From contig NZ_DS022298.1 in the NCBI RefSeq assembly GCF_000153805.1, positions 628,616 to 692,615 on the forward strand: DNA of 64,000 nt. Reading direction: 5' to 3'. Position 1 is the first letter of the stretch. Each line of letters starts with the position of its first letter. The notes beneath the pieces are model-generated. The model saw only the letters and a program-made list of their open reading frames with translations, was not told the DNA's origin and searched no databases. Made by a program: the position numbers and the translations under genes. Origin of the DNA: Synechococcus sp. BL107 (GTDB lineage: Bacteria > Cyanobacteriota > Cyanobacteriia > PCC-6307 > Cyanobiaceae). Of the stretch, positions 1 through 8,741 are shown one piece after another.

Positions 1-45
1 AGTGCTAGTAGGCGCATAGCGGGTAAAACCAGTGCTGCTGCTCAT
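1..45 (-). CDS. possible 5' end of a gene cut by the window edge
   Basis: On the minus strand an ATG at 45 opens a frame that reads MSSSTGFTRYAPTST to the window edge. It lies 75 bases downstream of the rph stop and in the same direction, so it could be the next gene of that transcript. Only 15 residues are visible and no ribosome binding site stands out. The plus strand also has an open frame over 1-99 ending in TAG, so a plus-strand gene tail is the competing reading. No product can be named. Confidence 0.3.
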   Translation of the reverse strand, partial: MSSSTGFTRYAPTST

Positions 46-120
46 GGCTTGTCCGCGACTGCGCTGAAAGCTACGGATCTGTCTGGATGTGTCATGTAGC
101 GGTTATTACTCATTGGTTGT

Positions 121-852
121 TCAGTCAGAAGCCAAAGCCTCTCGCTGTGCCTGCATGAGTTGCTTGAGCCCGGGTTCAGCTAGATCCAGGAGTTCATCCA
201 ACTGGGCACGGCTGAAGGGCGCGCCTTCGGCCGTGCCCTGCACTTCGAGCAGTCGACCATCGTCCGCTTGCACCACATTGAGATCGACCTCAGCTCGACT
301 GTCTTCGCTGTAGTCGAGATCGAGTAGGGCCTGGCCATCCACTAACCCAACGGAGACTGCAGCAACTTGGCTTTGAAGAGGTGAACTCTCGAGAATTCCT
401 TGGGAAACAAGACGGCTACAGGCCCGCTGCAACGCCAGCCAGGCCCCTGTGATGGCTGCTGTTCGGGTGCCGGCATCCGCTTCAATGACGTCGCAGTCGA
501 TCAGCAAGGTTCGCTCTCCCAGCTTTGCCATATCGACCGCCGCCCGGAGGCTGCGCCCGATCAAACGTTGGATTTCTTGGGTGCGGCCAGACAGTTTCAT
601 CAACTCACGCCCCTGCCGTTGCGGTGTTGAGCCGGGTAGTAGGCGGTATTCAGCACTGAGCCACCCAAGCCCCTCGCCTCGACGCCAGCGCGGCACGTTG
701 TCATCGAGGCAAACGCTGCAGAGAACAGTTGTTCGACCGGTTCTCACAGTGACTGAACTCAAGGCGAACCCCATCGGATCCCAAGTCACAGAAAACGGCC
801 GCAGATCATTGCGACAGCGGCCATCGGCTCGGGCTCGGGATGGATCGCTCAT
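121..852 (-). CDS. rph: ribonuclease PH
   Basis: This 243-residue protein is close to the usual RNase PH length of about 240. RNase PH is a phosphorolytic 3'-5' exoribonuclease that trims tRNA 3' ends with phosphate as co-substrate. The N-terminal block RADGRCRNDLRP, the motif LLPGSTPQRQGRE with the phosphate-binding arginine, the acidic block DCDVIEADAGTRTAAITGA and the later LDLDYSEDSRAEVDLNVV are all characteristic of the single-domain PH fold. The ATG at 852 gives the full conserved N-terminus. The gene stands alone, divergent from the CobO-like gene at 994. Nothing looks truncated. Confidence 0.96.
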   Translation of the reverse strand: MSDPSRARADGRCRNDLRPFSVTWDPMGFALSSVTVRTGRTTVLCSVCLDDNVPRWRRGEGLGWLSAEYRLLPGSTPQRQGRELMKLSGRTQEIQRLIGRSLRAAVDMAKLGERTLLIDCDVIEADAGTRTAAITGAWLALQRACSRLVSQGILESSPLQSQVAAVSVGLVDGQALLDLDYSEDSRAEVDLNVVQADDGRLLEVQGTAEGAPFSRAQLDELLDLAEPGLKQLMQAQREALASD

Positions 853-993
853 GGCACAGAAGAAGTCACATCAGCCTCGCAGTTCCCTTCTCTTTGCGCT
901 TGAGCCACCATAGGTAGCGTCGGATGCCTTGTTGAATGGCATAACGCCGCTACATTCAAGGTCTTCCGGGTTGTCCCGGTGTGACCTGATCCG

Positions 994-1602
994 ATGATCG
1001 CAAGCCTGACCGACCGCCATCAATCTCAGGAGATCCGTTCTCTTGAAGGCGATCACCGTGTCACTGAACGTGGTGGTTTGTGGCCTGTTCCCGATGCTCT
1101 TGCACCGCCGCCTGCCTTGCATCTGGTTGCTCCAGAAGGTCAGCTCCAGGTGCATACAGCTTCTTATCGCGGAAGTTATTCCAGTGTGTTGAGCCAAGCG
1201 GTTCGCGCAGCAGGTCTTGGTAGCCGCGTCCTGATCAGTCAGTTTTTGAAGGGTGGTGTGCAACAGGGGCCATCAGGTCGTGTGCAGTTATGTGGGGGGC
1301 TCGTTTGGTTGCGGCCAGCTGTTCCGGCCTGTGTTGCTGAGCCGAACTTGGAAGGCTGTCGCGATGCGGTTCAAGCCGTCTGGGCGGTTTGCCGTCAACA
1401 CCTCATCACCGGTGATCTAGATCAACTTGTTCTCGATGAGATTGGCTTGGCCATCGGCTTTGGTTACATCGATGAAGCTGAAGTGCTTTCAGCTCTTGAA
1501 CAACGACCAGGCTCGATGGATGTGATCATCACTGGTCCTGCTATCCCCGCCAATGTTGTTGAGATGGCTGATCAAGTCACGGAACTACGCCGAGGTTTCT
1601 GA
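994..1602 (+). CDS. CobO/BtuR-like protein with an eroded P-loop
   Basis: The 202-residue product resembles the CobA/CobO/BtuR cob(I)alamin adenosyltransferase family. It keeps the block after the P-loop (AVRAAGLGSRVLISQFLKGG), the Walker B-like LVLDEIGLAI with D148-E149, and the family-type ending MDVIITGPAIPANVVEMADQ, where adenosyltransferases read VILTGR and VTEM. The nucleotide-binding loop expected near residues 56-64 reads ASYRGSYSS, so the glycine-rich GKGKTT sequence and its lysine are absent. Adenosyltransferase activity is therefore doubtful and I do not give a cob name. Its TGA overlaps the dcd ATG by one base, which implies translational coupling with the nucleotide gene downstream. 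Confidence 0.7.
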   Translation: MIASLTDRHQSQEIRSLEGDHRVTERGGLWPVPDALAPPPALHLVAPEGQLQVHTASYRGSYSSVLSQAVRAAGLGSRVLISQFLKGGVQQGPSGRVQLCGGLVWLRPAVPACVAEPNLEGCRDAVQAVWAVCRQHLITGDLDQLVLDEIGLAIGFGYIDEAEVLSALEQRPGSMDVIITGPAIPANVVEMADQVTELRRGF

Positions 1603-2195
1603 TGCTCAAGTGTGATCGTTGGATTACGGAACAAGCTGGGCAGGGCATGCTCGAGCCGTTTCAGTCGGGATTGGTGCGTCATCTCGACCCGGAGAAGCGT
1701 GAGAATCCTGTGCTCAGCTTTGGATGTTCGTCCTATGGCTATGACCTTCGTCTGTCATCACAAGAGTTTTTGATTTTCAGGCATGTGCCTGGCACGGTGA
1801 TGAATCCGAAGCGGTTCAATCCAGCCAATCTTGAGCCCACACCGTTGCATGAAGATGAAGATGGCCGTTATTTCATACTTCCGGCCCATTCCTATGGCCT
1901 AGGTGTGGCCTTGGAGAAGATGAAAGTCCCTCCCAACATCACTGTGATTTGTCTTGGAAAAAGTACTTATGCTCGTCTCGGGATCATCGTGAATACCACA
2001 CCAGCGGAGGCTGGTTGGGAAGGTCATCTCACCCTTGAGTTCAGTAACAGCTCAGGAGCTGATTGCCGCATTTATGCAGATGAAGGTATCTGTCAGTTGT
2101 TGTTTTTTGAAGGCGAACCTTGCGCTACGACGTATAGCGACCGCGAAGGAAAATATCAACATCAGCCTGAACGCGTTACCCTCGCAAAGGTATAA
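1602..2195 (+). CDS. dcd: dCTP deaminase
   Basis: This 197-residue protein belongs to the dCTP deaminase/dUTPase fold. The enzyme converts dCTP to dUTP, feeding dTMP synthesis. Visible family blocks are FGCSSYGYDLRLS near the N-terminus, CLGKSTYARLGIIVNTTP in the middle and the catalytic-glutamate segment HLTLEFSNSSG, followed by EGICQLLFFEGEP. The start ATG overlaps the stop of the upstream CobO-like gene (TGATG). It converges on thyX 55 bases away, so dUMP production and dTMP production are neighbours here. Whether it also hydrolyses dUTP cannot be told from sequence. Confidence 0.93.
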   Translation: MLKCDRWITEQAGQGMLEPFQSGLVRHLDPEKRENPVLSFGCSSYGYDLRLSSQEFLIFRHVPGTVMNPKRFNPANLEPTPLHEDEDGRYFILPAHSYGLGVALEKMKVPPNITVICLGKSTYARLGIIVNTTPAEAGWEGHLTLEFSNSSGADCRIYADEGICQLLFFEGEPCATTYSDREGKYQHQPERVTLAKV

Positions 2196-2250
2196 ATTGT
2201 TTGAGCTAAAAATTTAATTACTATTTAGATATAATATTTCATGTGATTGT

Positions 2251-2976
2251 TTAAGGTGCAAGTCTGGCTTTATGGAGCCTAGTTTTTTCATACCAAGCGG
2301 CAAATTCTGGCGTCCAGGCTTGAAGATGGGGCCACATTAGATCGCAAAGCTCGCGGATTTCTTGTTGAGCATCGAGTTTGGCCCTCAGATCCATGAAATG
2401 CAGGAAGGCCCGGAGGGTAAAGCTCACCACAAAATGCTGCCGATAGTCGAAAGGGAGAATCCCGCGCGCATGTTCTTCTGCGAAGCCTGCTTCGAGTAAT
2501 TCTTGGTATCGATCAGCGCTGATTTTGCAGTGATGGAGATCTTTATCCCGTTCAGCTTGGCTGTATGCATATTTCTTGCCTTGGCGGTTGCTGTATTGCC
2601 CCAACGGGCGCAAATAAAACACCTCCTCGAGGTCGAGTTCACCAGCTGCAGCCCTGCAGATGCGTTCGCCGGTATATCGCATCGACTGCACATCAAAGCT
2701 CACGCCCACCCGGTGGGTCCGCGCTTGTTGCATCACGGAATGAGGAAACCAGCCAACGTTTAAAACGATCTGGGCATGCTCCATGGGGCCGTAGTGGCCT
2801 CGCTCCCCAGCCAGCAGACGCTTGACGCAGATTTCGCCCGCTTTGGTTTCGTCGGGCCATTGTTCGCGGTCGGCTGCAACAAAACCCTCGCTGTAGTCCT
2901 GGTGCATCCCCACGTAGACGCACTGTTGGGGATTTGGGGTTGCCGCGATGAGGTCGACCCGGAAGCGGGGATCCAT
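2251..2976 (-). CDS. thyX: flavin-dependent thymidylate synthase ThyX
   Basis: The 241-residue product matches ThyX, which methylates dUMP to dTMP using methylene-tetrahydrofolate, FAD and NADPH. The family signature is usually RHR-x7-S. Here it reads RTHRVGVSFDVQSMRY at residues 86-101, that is THR followed by eight residues and S98, so the first Arg is replaced and one residue is inserted. The C-terminal FAD/dUMP-binding block LRAFLHFMDLRAKLDAQQEIR is well conserved. The gene is convergent with dcd and 58 bases upstream of it on the same strand is the TxlA-type gene. Confidence 0.93.
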   Translation of the reverse strand: MDPRFRVDLIAATPNPQQCVYVGMHQDYSEGFVAADREQWPDETKAGEICVKRLLAGERGHYGPMEHAQIVLNVGWFPHSVMQQARTHRVGVSFDVQSMRYTGERICRAAAGELDLEEVFYLRPLGQYSNRQGKKYAYSQAERDKDLHHCKISADRYQELLEAGFAEEHARGILPFDYRQHFVVSFTLRAFLHFMDLRAKLDAQQEIRELCDLMWPHLQAWTPEFAAWYEKTRLHKARLAP

Positions 2977-3034
2977 GGAGCTAGCAGATCATCATTGTGT
3001 ACTGATCATGGCGACAGAGCCGAACTCTCTCAAG

Positions 3035-3592
3035 TCAGCTGTGGCTTCGAGGACCGGTTTGCGCCACCGATGCTTGCAACGTGCTCTCACCCTCGAGGCT
3101 GCTGACGCTTCCCACGCCTCGAAATTGCGGTAGCGGTTGATCATTAATCAGTGCCGCACTTATGGCTGTTAGTTCCTCCAGTTTTCGTAGACCAATCGAT
3201 TTGCCGCGGGGTTGGCCGTCTGCCGAAAACAAATTGAGTTGGGGTATCCCATTCACTTCGTAGCGATTCACCAGGTCTTGCCAACGTGGGTTATCAACAT
3301 TCACCAAAACAACGTCAAGACGGTTTTGCGTCGATCGCTCAAGCTCCAGCATCGCTGGGGCCATTTCCCGACACACTTGGCACCAATCGGCGTAGAACTC
3401 GATCAACGTTGGTTTGCCGTTGGTGAGAGCAACCTCCGGTTCAACCGAGCGCCGCGCGAGTTGTTCCATCGGGGTTTCACTTTGGATCCCTCCCCGCATG
3501 AAGAGCAGTCCAATGGCCAGTGCGACTGCGATCACCACGAGGACAACTTGCTGAAGCCGGCCCAGCGGCATGGGCTGAGGGCTACCGGTCAT
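3035..3592 (-). CDS. txlA: membrane-anchored thioredoxin-like protein (TxlA/HCF164 type)
   Basis: A 185-residue protein with one N-terminal membrane segment (about residues 13-32, VVLVVIAVALAIGLLF) followed by a thioredoxin domain. The redox centre is WCQVC with C71 and C74, and the cis-proline region is NGIPQLNLF. This layout matches cyanobacterial TxlA and plastid HCF164. These are anchored in the thylakoid with the thioredoxin domain in the lumen, and take part in disulfide reduction and cytochrome b6f assembly. The C-terminal 30 residues are low-complexity and probably disordered. It precedes thyX on the same strand, without an obvious functional link. Confidence 0.85.
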   Translation of the reverse strand: MTGSPQPMPLGRLQQVVLVVIAVALAIGLLFMRGGIQSETPMEQLARRSVEPEVALTNGKPTLIEFYADWCQVCREMAPAMLELERSTQNRLDVVLVNVDNPRWQDLVNRYEVNGIPQLNLFSADGQPRGKSIGLRKLEELTAISAALINDQPLPQFRGVGSVSSLEGESTLQASVAQTGPRSHS

Positions 3593-3655
3593 CAGTCGTG
3601 TGCAAGTGACGTCACTTTGGCAGCTACTTCAAGGCAACGGGCTTAGCGTTAGCCC

Positions 3656-4159
3656 ATGGCTTTGTTGCGTTTGCTGAGCCTGCCGGTGCGGGCACCGTTC
3701 CTGACGTTGCTGTTTTGTGTTGCCGTGGTCTTGGGCAATCACTGGAATCTCGTCCAACCCCTGTTCAGTAACGCGCGGGGCATTAGTCCTGCAATGTTTT
3801 GGTCTCTTGAGCTGCTGCAGGTGTTCACCGTTGTAGTGGTGTGCACGATTCCGTCCCTGGTGATGCGGCAGTTTTCAATGTTGATGGCTTACAGCCGCTT
3901 CATGACCTTGGTGGTCAACCTTTTTGTTGTGGTGACCGTGGGCATTTATGTGCTGTTTCTCAACATGCTGAGTGATCTTTTGGTGTTGACCTCTGCGGTG
4001 CTTTTAGCTCGTCTTGATCTCGCACGCATTGGGATTTCCCTAAGGCCATCAACGTCGGTGTTGTTGATGGCCGTCATTGTGTTCTCTGGAATTGGTTTAG
4101 GGCATGTCTTGCCCAATCCCGTTCAGGGTTGGTTCGCAAAAACGCTTGTCCCTGCCTAG
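3656..4159 (+). CDS. conserved small integral membrane protein, function unknown
   Basis: This 167-residue protein is mostly hydrophobic, with about four predicted membrane segments (near residues 12-30, 48-68, 80-105 and 128-150). No catalytic or metal-binding motif is visible and I do not recognise the family. The start ATG at 3656 follows AGCCC, and no strong ribosome binding site is seen. Its last 63 bases overlap, tail to tail, the 3' end of the lytic transglycosylase gene on the other strand. The frame has sensible codon use and transmembrane periodicity, so I treat it as real. Confidence 0.7.
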   Translation: MALLRLLSLPVRAPFLTLLFCVAVVLGNHWNLVQPLFSNARGISPAMFWSLELLQVFTVVVVCTIPSLVMRQFSMLMAYSRFMTLVVNLFVVVTVGIYVLFLNMLSDLLVLTSAVLLARLDLARIGISLRPSTSVLLMAVIVFSGIGLGHVLPNPVQGWFAKTLVPA

Positions 4160-6151
4160 ATAGCCAAAGAAATTATCGAGAACTTTTTTGGTGTAATACC
4201 GCGTTTCTGGATAGGGAATGCGTTCTACCCACAGGGCAGGTGCATCGTTGAGGCCCTGCGTAGACCATGACCCCACAGCTCCAGGCCCAGCGTTGTAGCT
4301 GGCGATGCTTCGAAAGGGATCTCCCCGCCAATGCGAAAGCAGTTGCCGCAAGTAGGCGGCACCCAGTGCGGCGTTCTGCTTCGGCTCTCTGATTTCGTCC
4401 TCTGTAAGCGGGGCTTCAGCGACGTCTCTGGCGGTGGCGGGCATCAATTGCATCAGACCAATCGCTCCCGCAGTGGAGGTCACGCCTGACGAGAAGCGAG
4501 ATTCTTGTTTGCTCACAGCCAAGAGCAGCTCGAGAGGCAGCTGCTGCGCGCTCGCTGCTGGATGGAGGACCTCTTTAAAAATTTTCGGGTGCTGGCTGTG
4601 GTGGAGGTCGATTCGTTCACGGCAGCTAGCCGACCGCCAACGCAGGCTGAGCCACCGCAGTTGATCGAGAGCCATCCAACTGTCTCCAACCGCTAAGCGA
4701 AGCCTGCCTTCGACCAATTGTTCTGGTTTGGGTTGTGGGGTGTTGGGGTCGATCCCGCTGCGCCAAGTCTCCCAGGCCTGTCTCTTCAGCCCAAGACGCC
4801 AAAGCGTGTTGACGAAGGATTGAGCACTGTTTAAAGGGGCCCAAGACATCAGCTGCGATTGGGTTGGTGTTGGAGCTCCTGTCAGGTTTAGGGGTGTGGC
4901 GTCTCCAAGTGCTTCGCTCGCAAGCCAGTGGTAATAGCCAGGGGGGAACTGGCTGATTAGCAGCTGCCAGATCGTTCTGGCACGCTTTGGATCCCCCAGC
5001 TGTGCTTCGCTCCAGCCAAGCCAGTACAGCCGCCGGGTTTCCAGGGGATCGGGCAATGCTTGTGCGCTTGGTTCACGGGTCAGGATGGTTTTGGCTCGAT
5101 CCCAGTTCGCCGATAACAGGGCCTCTCTGGCAAGGTCCCATTGCAGTTGCCAGACGTCTGGATCATCCGGCCAGCGCTGCAGAACGTCCTCGCCACCCTC
5201 CCCGTTGGCTAGTCGAACGCGTGCTGCCGCCAGGGCCCCGGAACGATTTTGAACGGATACCGGAATGGCATCGAGCACCTCAGGCGAAGGTCGTACAGGT
5301 TCACTCAGTAGTCGCGCGGCTTCAACGCTGGCCGAAGCCTCCGGGAGATTACGCGTCAAGTTCAGGAGAAGTTCCGTCCCCTCTTCGGTATGTCCGCCTC
5401 GAAGTAAGGCTTGTCCAATCGCGAGTTGTGTGGAGGGTTCACTTGAAGGTTGGGAGGTTGACCCAGGTTGTTGGTGTTGAAGGCACTGCAGTGCTCCAGG
5501 GCCATCCCCAAGGCTGGCTAATCCCCGAGCAAGCCATTGGCGATCTTTTGTCGTTGGCGCGATTGAACTGTGGTCGTTGCATGCCTGGCTGATGCGCTTG
5601 AACGCACCTGGCCAACGCGCTCCCCAACGGGCAAGGTGAATCGCTCCCTGATAGCCGATTGTGGAATTTGGAACCATCGATTCCGCCACACTCAGCGCCG
5701 CAGGATGGCTTGGCTGTTTCTTCAGTAGGTCTTGATGCAGTGCTGGGTTTTGGTCCCCTAGAACGCGTCGAGCCGATGCGGATGCAGCTGAATGTGGGAA
5801 TCGTTTGAGCAGGTCGTCCCAGAGCTTCCGGGAATGGCTTTGGTCTCCCCGTCTGGTGGCCGTTTCCGCCTCGAGTTCTAGGGCCACCGCTCCGAGCGGG
5901 CTCGTTCCCCAAGCCTGGCTTTGCAAGACGTCGTAGGAGCCAGTTTGTGCAGCCATCAACAGCGCGGCTTCCCGGCGCTGCTGGGGATCGATCGCCCAGC
6001 GGTAGGTCGTCCAGAGTTGCGCTGCCGATCGATCCGGCGTTAGGGGCTGATGCCTCTCCACCAGAAATTTCTGCCCACCCCAGGCTGCAAAGCCACTGAG
6101 GGCGGTGGTCCCTATTAACAGAAGGGTCCCAAGTCGGGGGCCTGTGTTCAA
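4097..6151 (-). CDS. slt: soluble lytic murein transglycosylase (Slt family)
   Basis: A 684-residue periplasmic muramidase-like enzyme that cleaves peptidoglycan between MurNAc and GlcNAc with formation of 1,6-anhydroMurNAc. An N-terminal signal or anchor (LGTLLLIGTTALSGFAAWGG) is followed by a long helical repeat region of TPR type. The catalytic SLT domain fills the last 140 residues: SKQESRF carries the catalytic Glu (E550), followed by GAIGLMQLMPATA and SYNAGPGAV. The TPR-rich superhelical part plus C-terminal SLT domain is the Slt70 architecture. It faces glmM across a 261-base divergent region, a neighbourhood of cell-wall genes. The 3' end overlaps the plus-strand membrane-protein gene. 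Confidence 0.92.
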   Translation of the reverse strand: MNTGPRLGTLLLIGTTALSGFAAWGGQKFLVERHQPLTPDRSAAQLWTTYRWAIDPQQRREAALLMAAQTGSYDVLQSQAWGTSPLGAVALELEAETATRRGDQSHSRKLWDDLLKRFPHSAASASARRVLGDQNPALHQDLLKKQPSHPAALSVAESMVPNSTIGYQGAIHLARWGARWPGAFKRISQACNDHSSIAPTTKDRQWLARGLASLGDGPGALQCLQHQQPGSTSQPSSEPSTQLAIGQALLRGGHTEEGTELLLNLTRNLPEASASVEAARLLSEPVRPSPEVLDAIPVSVQNRSGALAAARVRLANGEGGEDVLQRWPDDPDVWQLQWDLAREALLSANWDRAKTILTREPSAQALPDPLETRRLYWLGWSEAQLGDPKRARTIWQLLISQFPPGYYHWLASEALGDATPLNLTGAPTPTQSQLMSWAPLNSAQSFVNTLWRLGLKRQAWETWRSGIDPNTPQPKPEQLVEGRLRLAVGDSWMALDQLRWLSLRWRSASCRERIDLHHSQHPKIFKEVLHPAASAQQLPLELLLAVSKQESRFSSGVTSTAGAIGLMQLMPATARDVAEAPLTEDEIREPKQNAALGAAYLRQLLSHWRGDPFRSIASYNAGPGAVGSWSTQGLNDAPALWVERIPYPETRYYTKKVLDNFFGYLGRDKRFCEPTLNGIGQDMP

Positions 6152-6412
6152 GCGGGTCCTGGCACTGCTGTCATTCTGTGGGTTCTAATCAGCGGGTTCT
6201 ACTCAGCGCAGTGATCCTGTCGTGTCATCCAGGGTGCTGGCAGCGAAGCCGCACCTGGTTGGCGGCGCTGGTTTTTGGAGTGGTGTGGGGGGTTTCTGAG
6301 TCTTCTGATTTGGATTGCACGAGAGCACATCGTTTTGCTTTGCCTCCCCGGTCCTTGGCGTTAGACCTATTGAAGGAGTGAGGGTGGCGTTTCCGTAATC
6401 TGCTCTCCACGA

Positions 6413-7816
6413 TTGACACCCATGGTTCAAGCGGCGTTTTCTCCTGCTGGTCCGACCCTTGGAGATGCCATCCCTGGTTTCGGGACTGATGGTATTCGCG
6501 GTCGCGTGGGCAGCGTCGTGACACCCGCCCTTTGCTTGCAAGTGGGTTACTGGGTTGGACGGGTGTTGGCCGTCGAGGGGCCTGTGTTGATCGGGATGGA
6601 TTCACGCACGAGCGGCAGCATGGTTGCGTCAGCGTTAACCGCTGGCCTCACCGCCGCTGGGCGTGAGGTGTGGAATCTGGGTTTGTGTCCTACCCCTGCC
6701 GTGCCGCTGTTGATCCGCAAGTTTGGAGCAGCAGGCGGTCTGATGGTTTCTGCGAGCCACAACCCACCAGCGGATAATGGCATCAAGGTGTTTGGAGCGA
6801 ACGGGGCGAAGTTGACCCCCGAGCGTCAGGCCCGGATCGAGGCTGGTCTGCGTGGTGAGATCGACCATTCCGACCATGACCACTCGATTTGTGGAGGCCT
6901 GCGGCAGAGCTCCGATCTCTTGTCGGATTATCGATCAATGCTTCTCTCTGCTGTTGGCACCCACCGACTCGACGGGGTTCCGATCGTGCTCGACCTTTGT
7001 TGGGGCTCTGCCACGGCTTGTGGGGCTGAAGCATTTCAGGCCCTTGGCGCTGATCTGACTGTTTTGCATGGTGAGCCCGATGGCTCCCGAATCAATGTGG
7101 GTTGTGGCTCAACGGCGTTAGGCCCCCTACGAGATGCTGTGAAAGATCGAGGCGCTGTGATGGGTTTTGCCTTTGATGGCGACGCGGATCGGATGTTGGC
7201 CGTGGATGGCAGCGGCCGGATCGTGGATGGCGATCACGTGATGTTCCTCTGGGGATCCGTGCTGCAGGACCAACACGCGTTAACCGATCAACGACTTGTT
7301 GCCACCGTGATGTCGAACCTTGGCTTTCAACGTGCGTGGGAAGAGCGGGGCGGCATCCTCGAGCGCACGCCTGTTGGAGACCAGCATGTCCATGCTGCGA
7401 TGGTGGCGAGTGGAGCCGCCCTTGGCGGAGAGCAATCGGGTCACATCCTTGCGGCATCCCATGGCCTATGTGGGGATGGGGTGCTGACCGCCTTGCAACT
7501 CTCCACCTTGTGTCATGCCCAGGGCATCACGCTGAGCGATTGGTTGGATCGCAGCTTTCAGCCTTTCCCGCAGAAGTTGGTGAATGTCACGGTGCAAAGC
7601 CAAACTCGACGCAAGCAGTGGTCCAGTTGTGAGCCACTCATGGCGGCGATCAGGTCTGCTGAGGAAACCATGGGCTCAGACGGCCGTGTTTTGGTGCGGG
7701 CGAGCGGCACGGAGCCCTTGGTGCGAGTGATGGTGGAGGCTGCTGATATGTCCCTTGTTGAATACTGGGCTAACCACCTGGCATCCGTAGTGGACCAATC
7801 CCTCAACGCTGCTTAA
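6413..7816 (+). CDS. glmM: phosphoglucosamine mutase
   Basis: This 467-residue alpha-D-phosphohexomutase converts glucosamine-6-phosphate to glucosamine-1-phosphate for UDP-GlcNAc synthesis. All four family loops are present: the phosphoserine loop VSASHNPPADNG (S115), the metal-binding loop FDGDADRM, the sugar-binding segment GEQSGH, and the phosphate-binding loop RASGTEPLVRV. The frame can start at a TTG (6413) or at an ATG three codons later (6422). The ATG is equally plausible and loses nothing conserved. The GTDGIRGRVG start of the fold lies about 20 residues in. Its 3' end overlaps the GlcNAc-kinase-like gene by 14 bases, tail to tail. Confidence 0.95.
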   Translation: MTPMVQAAFSPAGPTLGDAIPGFGTDGIRGRVGSVVTPALCLQVGYWVGRVLAVEGPVLIGMDSRTSGSMVASALTAGLTAAGREVWNLGLCPTPAVPLLIRKFGAAGGLMVSASHNPPADNGIKVFGANGAKLTPERQARIEAGLRGEIDHSDHDHSICGGLRQSSDLLSDYRSMLLSAVGTHRLDGVPIVLDLCWGSATACGAEAFQALGADLTVLHGEPDGSRINVGCGSTALGPLRDAVKDRGAVMGFAFDGDADRMLAVDGSGRIVDGDHVMFLWGSVLQDQHALTDQRLVATVMSNLGFQRAWEERGGILERTPVGDQHVHAAMVASGAALGGEQSGHILAASHGLCGDGVLTALQLSTLCHAQGITLSDWLDRSFQPFPQKLVNVTVQSQTRRKQWSSCEPLMAAIRSAEETMGSDGRVLVRASGTEPLVRVMVEAADMSLVEYWANHLASVVDQSLNAA

Positions 7817-8741
7817 CAACGCGTTCTTGGGCCATCACCAAAGCGCCGTGACAGGCATCACCTGCGGCCGGCATCCAGTGGCTGGATGGGAGAACGGTCT
7901 GAACTGCTGTTTTCACCAAACTGCTGAAGCCATCGAGATGCTCGAGGGCTCCACCATGGCCCACCAGATCTGGATGATCGAGCTGGAGCTTCATAGCCAC
8001 TGTGTGGATAGACGTCGCTAAGGCCAGGGCTGATCGCTCAAGAATGCAGCGGGCTTCGCCCAGTTCTTGCATCGCAGCTGCGGTGACAAAAGGGGCCAGC
8101 GCGGCAAAACCTGAAGCACCAAAGTTTGGCTGCACCACCTTGGCTTTCACTGCTGCGCTGGTTGTACAACCCAGGGCTGTCCAGATTTGGTTGCGCAATG
8201 GATGGTCGGGTCTCCTCCCATCTGCCATTTGGAGAGTCAGTTGAAGACCCTGGTGACCAATGTCAAAGGCTGAGCCAGCCCCATCCAACAGCCAGCCCCA
8301 CCCTCCGCAGCGATGCTCCATACCTTGATCAGTTCGCCCTAGGCAGATCATTCCCGTGCCACTGATCACAACGATGCCGGCATCGTTGGGGAAAGCGCCC
8401 CGTAGGGCCGTCCGTTCATCGCCGGTGGCCAGCACCTGAGGCGTTGGTAGGGCCAAGGTTTTGGCGAGTAGATCCGTTGCCTGCTCTTGGACGACGGATC
8501 CTTGCTCGATGCCGCTAGCGCCGATCACGGCACCATCGAGGGCTAAGTCCGGGTGATGATTCATCGCTTCCGAGCTACTACAGCGGATGGCTTCCCGGAA
8601 ACGCTCCACACCTCCGGCTGATGCCAGGTGAGAAACGCCGGGGCCATCACCATCACTGATCGGCTCCCAGCGACCGTCTTGCCAGCGACTGATTCGGCAA
8701 CGCGTCTTGGTTTGTCCGGCATCAAATCCTGCGAGCAGCAT
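7803..8741 (-). CDS. N-acetylglucosamine kinase-like protein (BadF/BcrA ATPase family)
   Basis: A 312-residue ASKHA-fold kinase. The phosphate-1 loop FDAGQTKTR sits at the very N-terminus, and later come GTGMICLGR, GGWGWLLDGAGSAFDIG and GHGGALEHLD, which match the N-acetylglucosamine kinase group of the BadF/BcrA/BcrD family. I place the start at the ATG at 8741 because it puts the phosphate loop at residue 6. It also overlaps the ictB stop by one base (TAATG); a longer frame to 8876 would run inside ictB. Position beside glmM suggests amino-sugar or cell-wall recycling, but the substrate is inferred. Confidence 0.82.
   Translation of the reverse strand: MLLAGFDAGQTKTRCRISRWQDGRWEPISDGDGPGVSHLASAGGVERFREAIRCSSSEAMNHHPDLALDGAVIGASGIEQGSVVQEQATDLLAKTLALPTPQVLATGDERTALRGAFPNDAGIVVISGTGMICLGRTDQGMEHRCGGWGWLLDGAGSAFDIGHQGLQLTLQMADGRRPDHPLRNQIWTALGCTTSAAVKAKVVQPNFGASGFAALAPFVTAAAMQELGEARCILERSALALATSIHTVAMKLQLDHPDLVGHGGALEHLDGFSSLVKTAVQTVLPSSHWMPAAGDACHGALVMAQERVVKQR

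Noticed and set aside
4987-5592. A 201-codon plus-strand frame opposite slt
   Set aside because: Antisense shadow in a GC-rich gene; rich in Trp, Pro and Arg with no recognisable fold.
6178-6381. A 67-codon frame between slt and glmM
   Set aside because: It has one hydrophobic stretch but no ribosome binding site and an erratic composition; the region is better seen as the divergent promoter space of the two genes.
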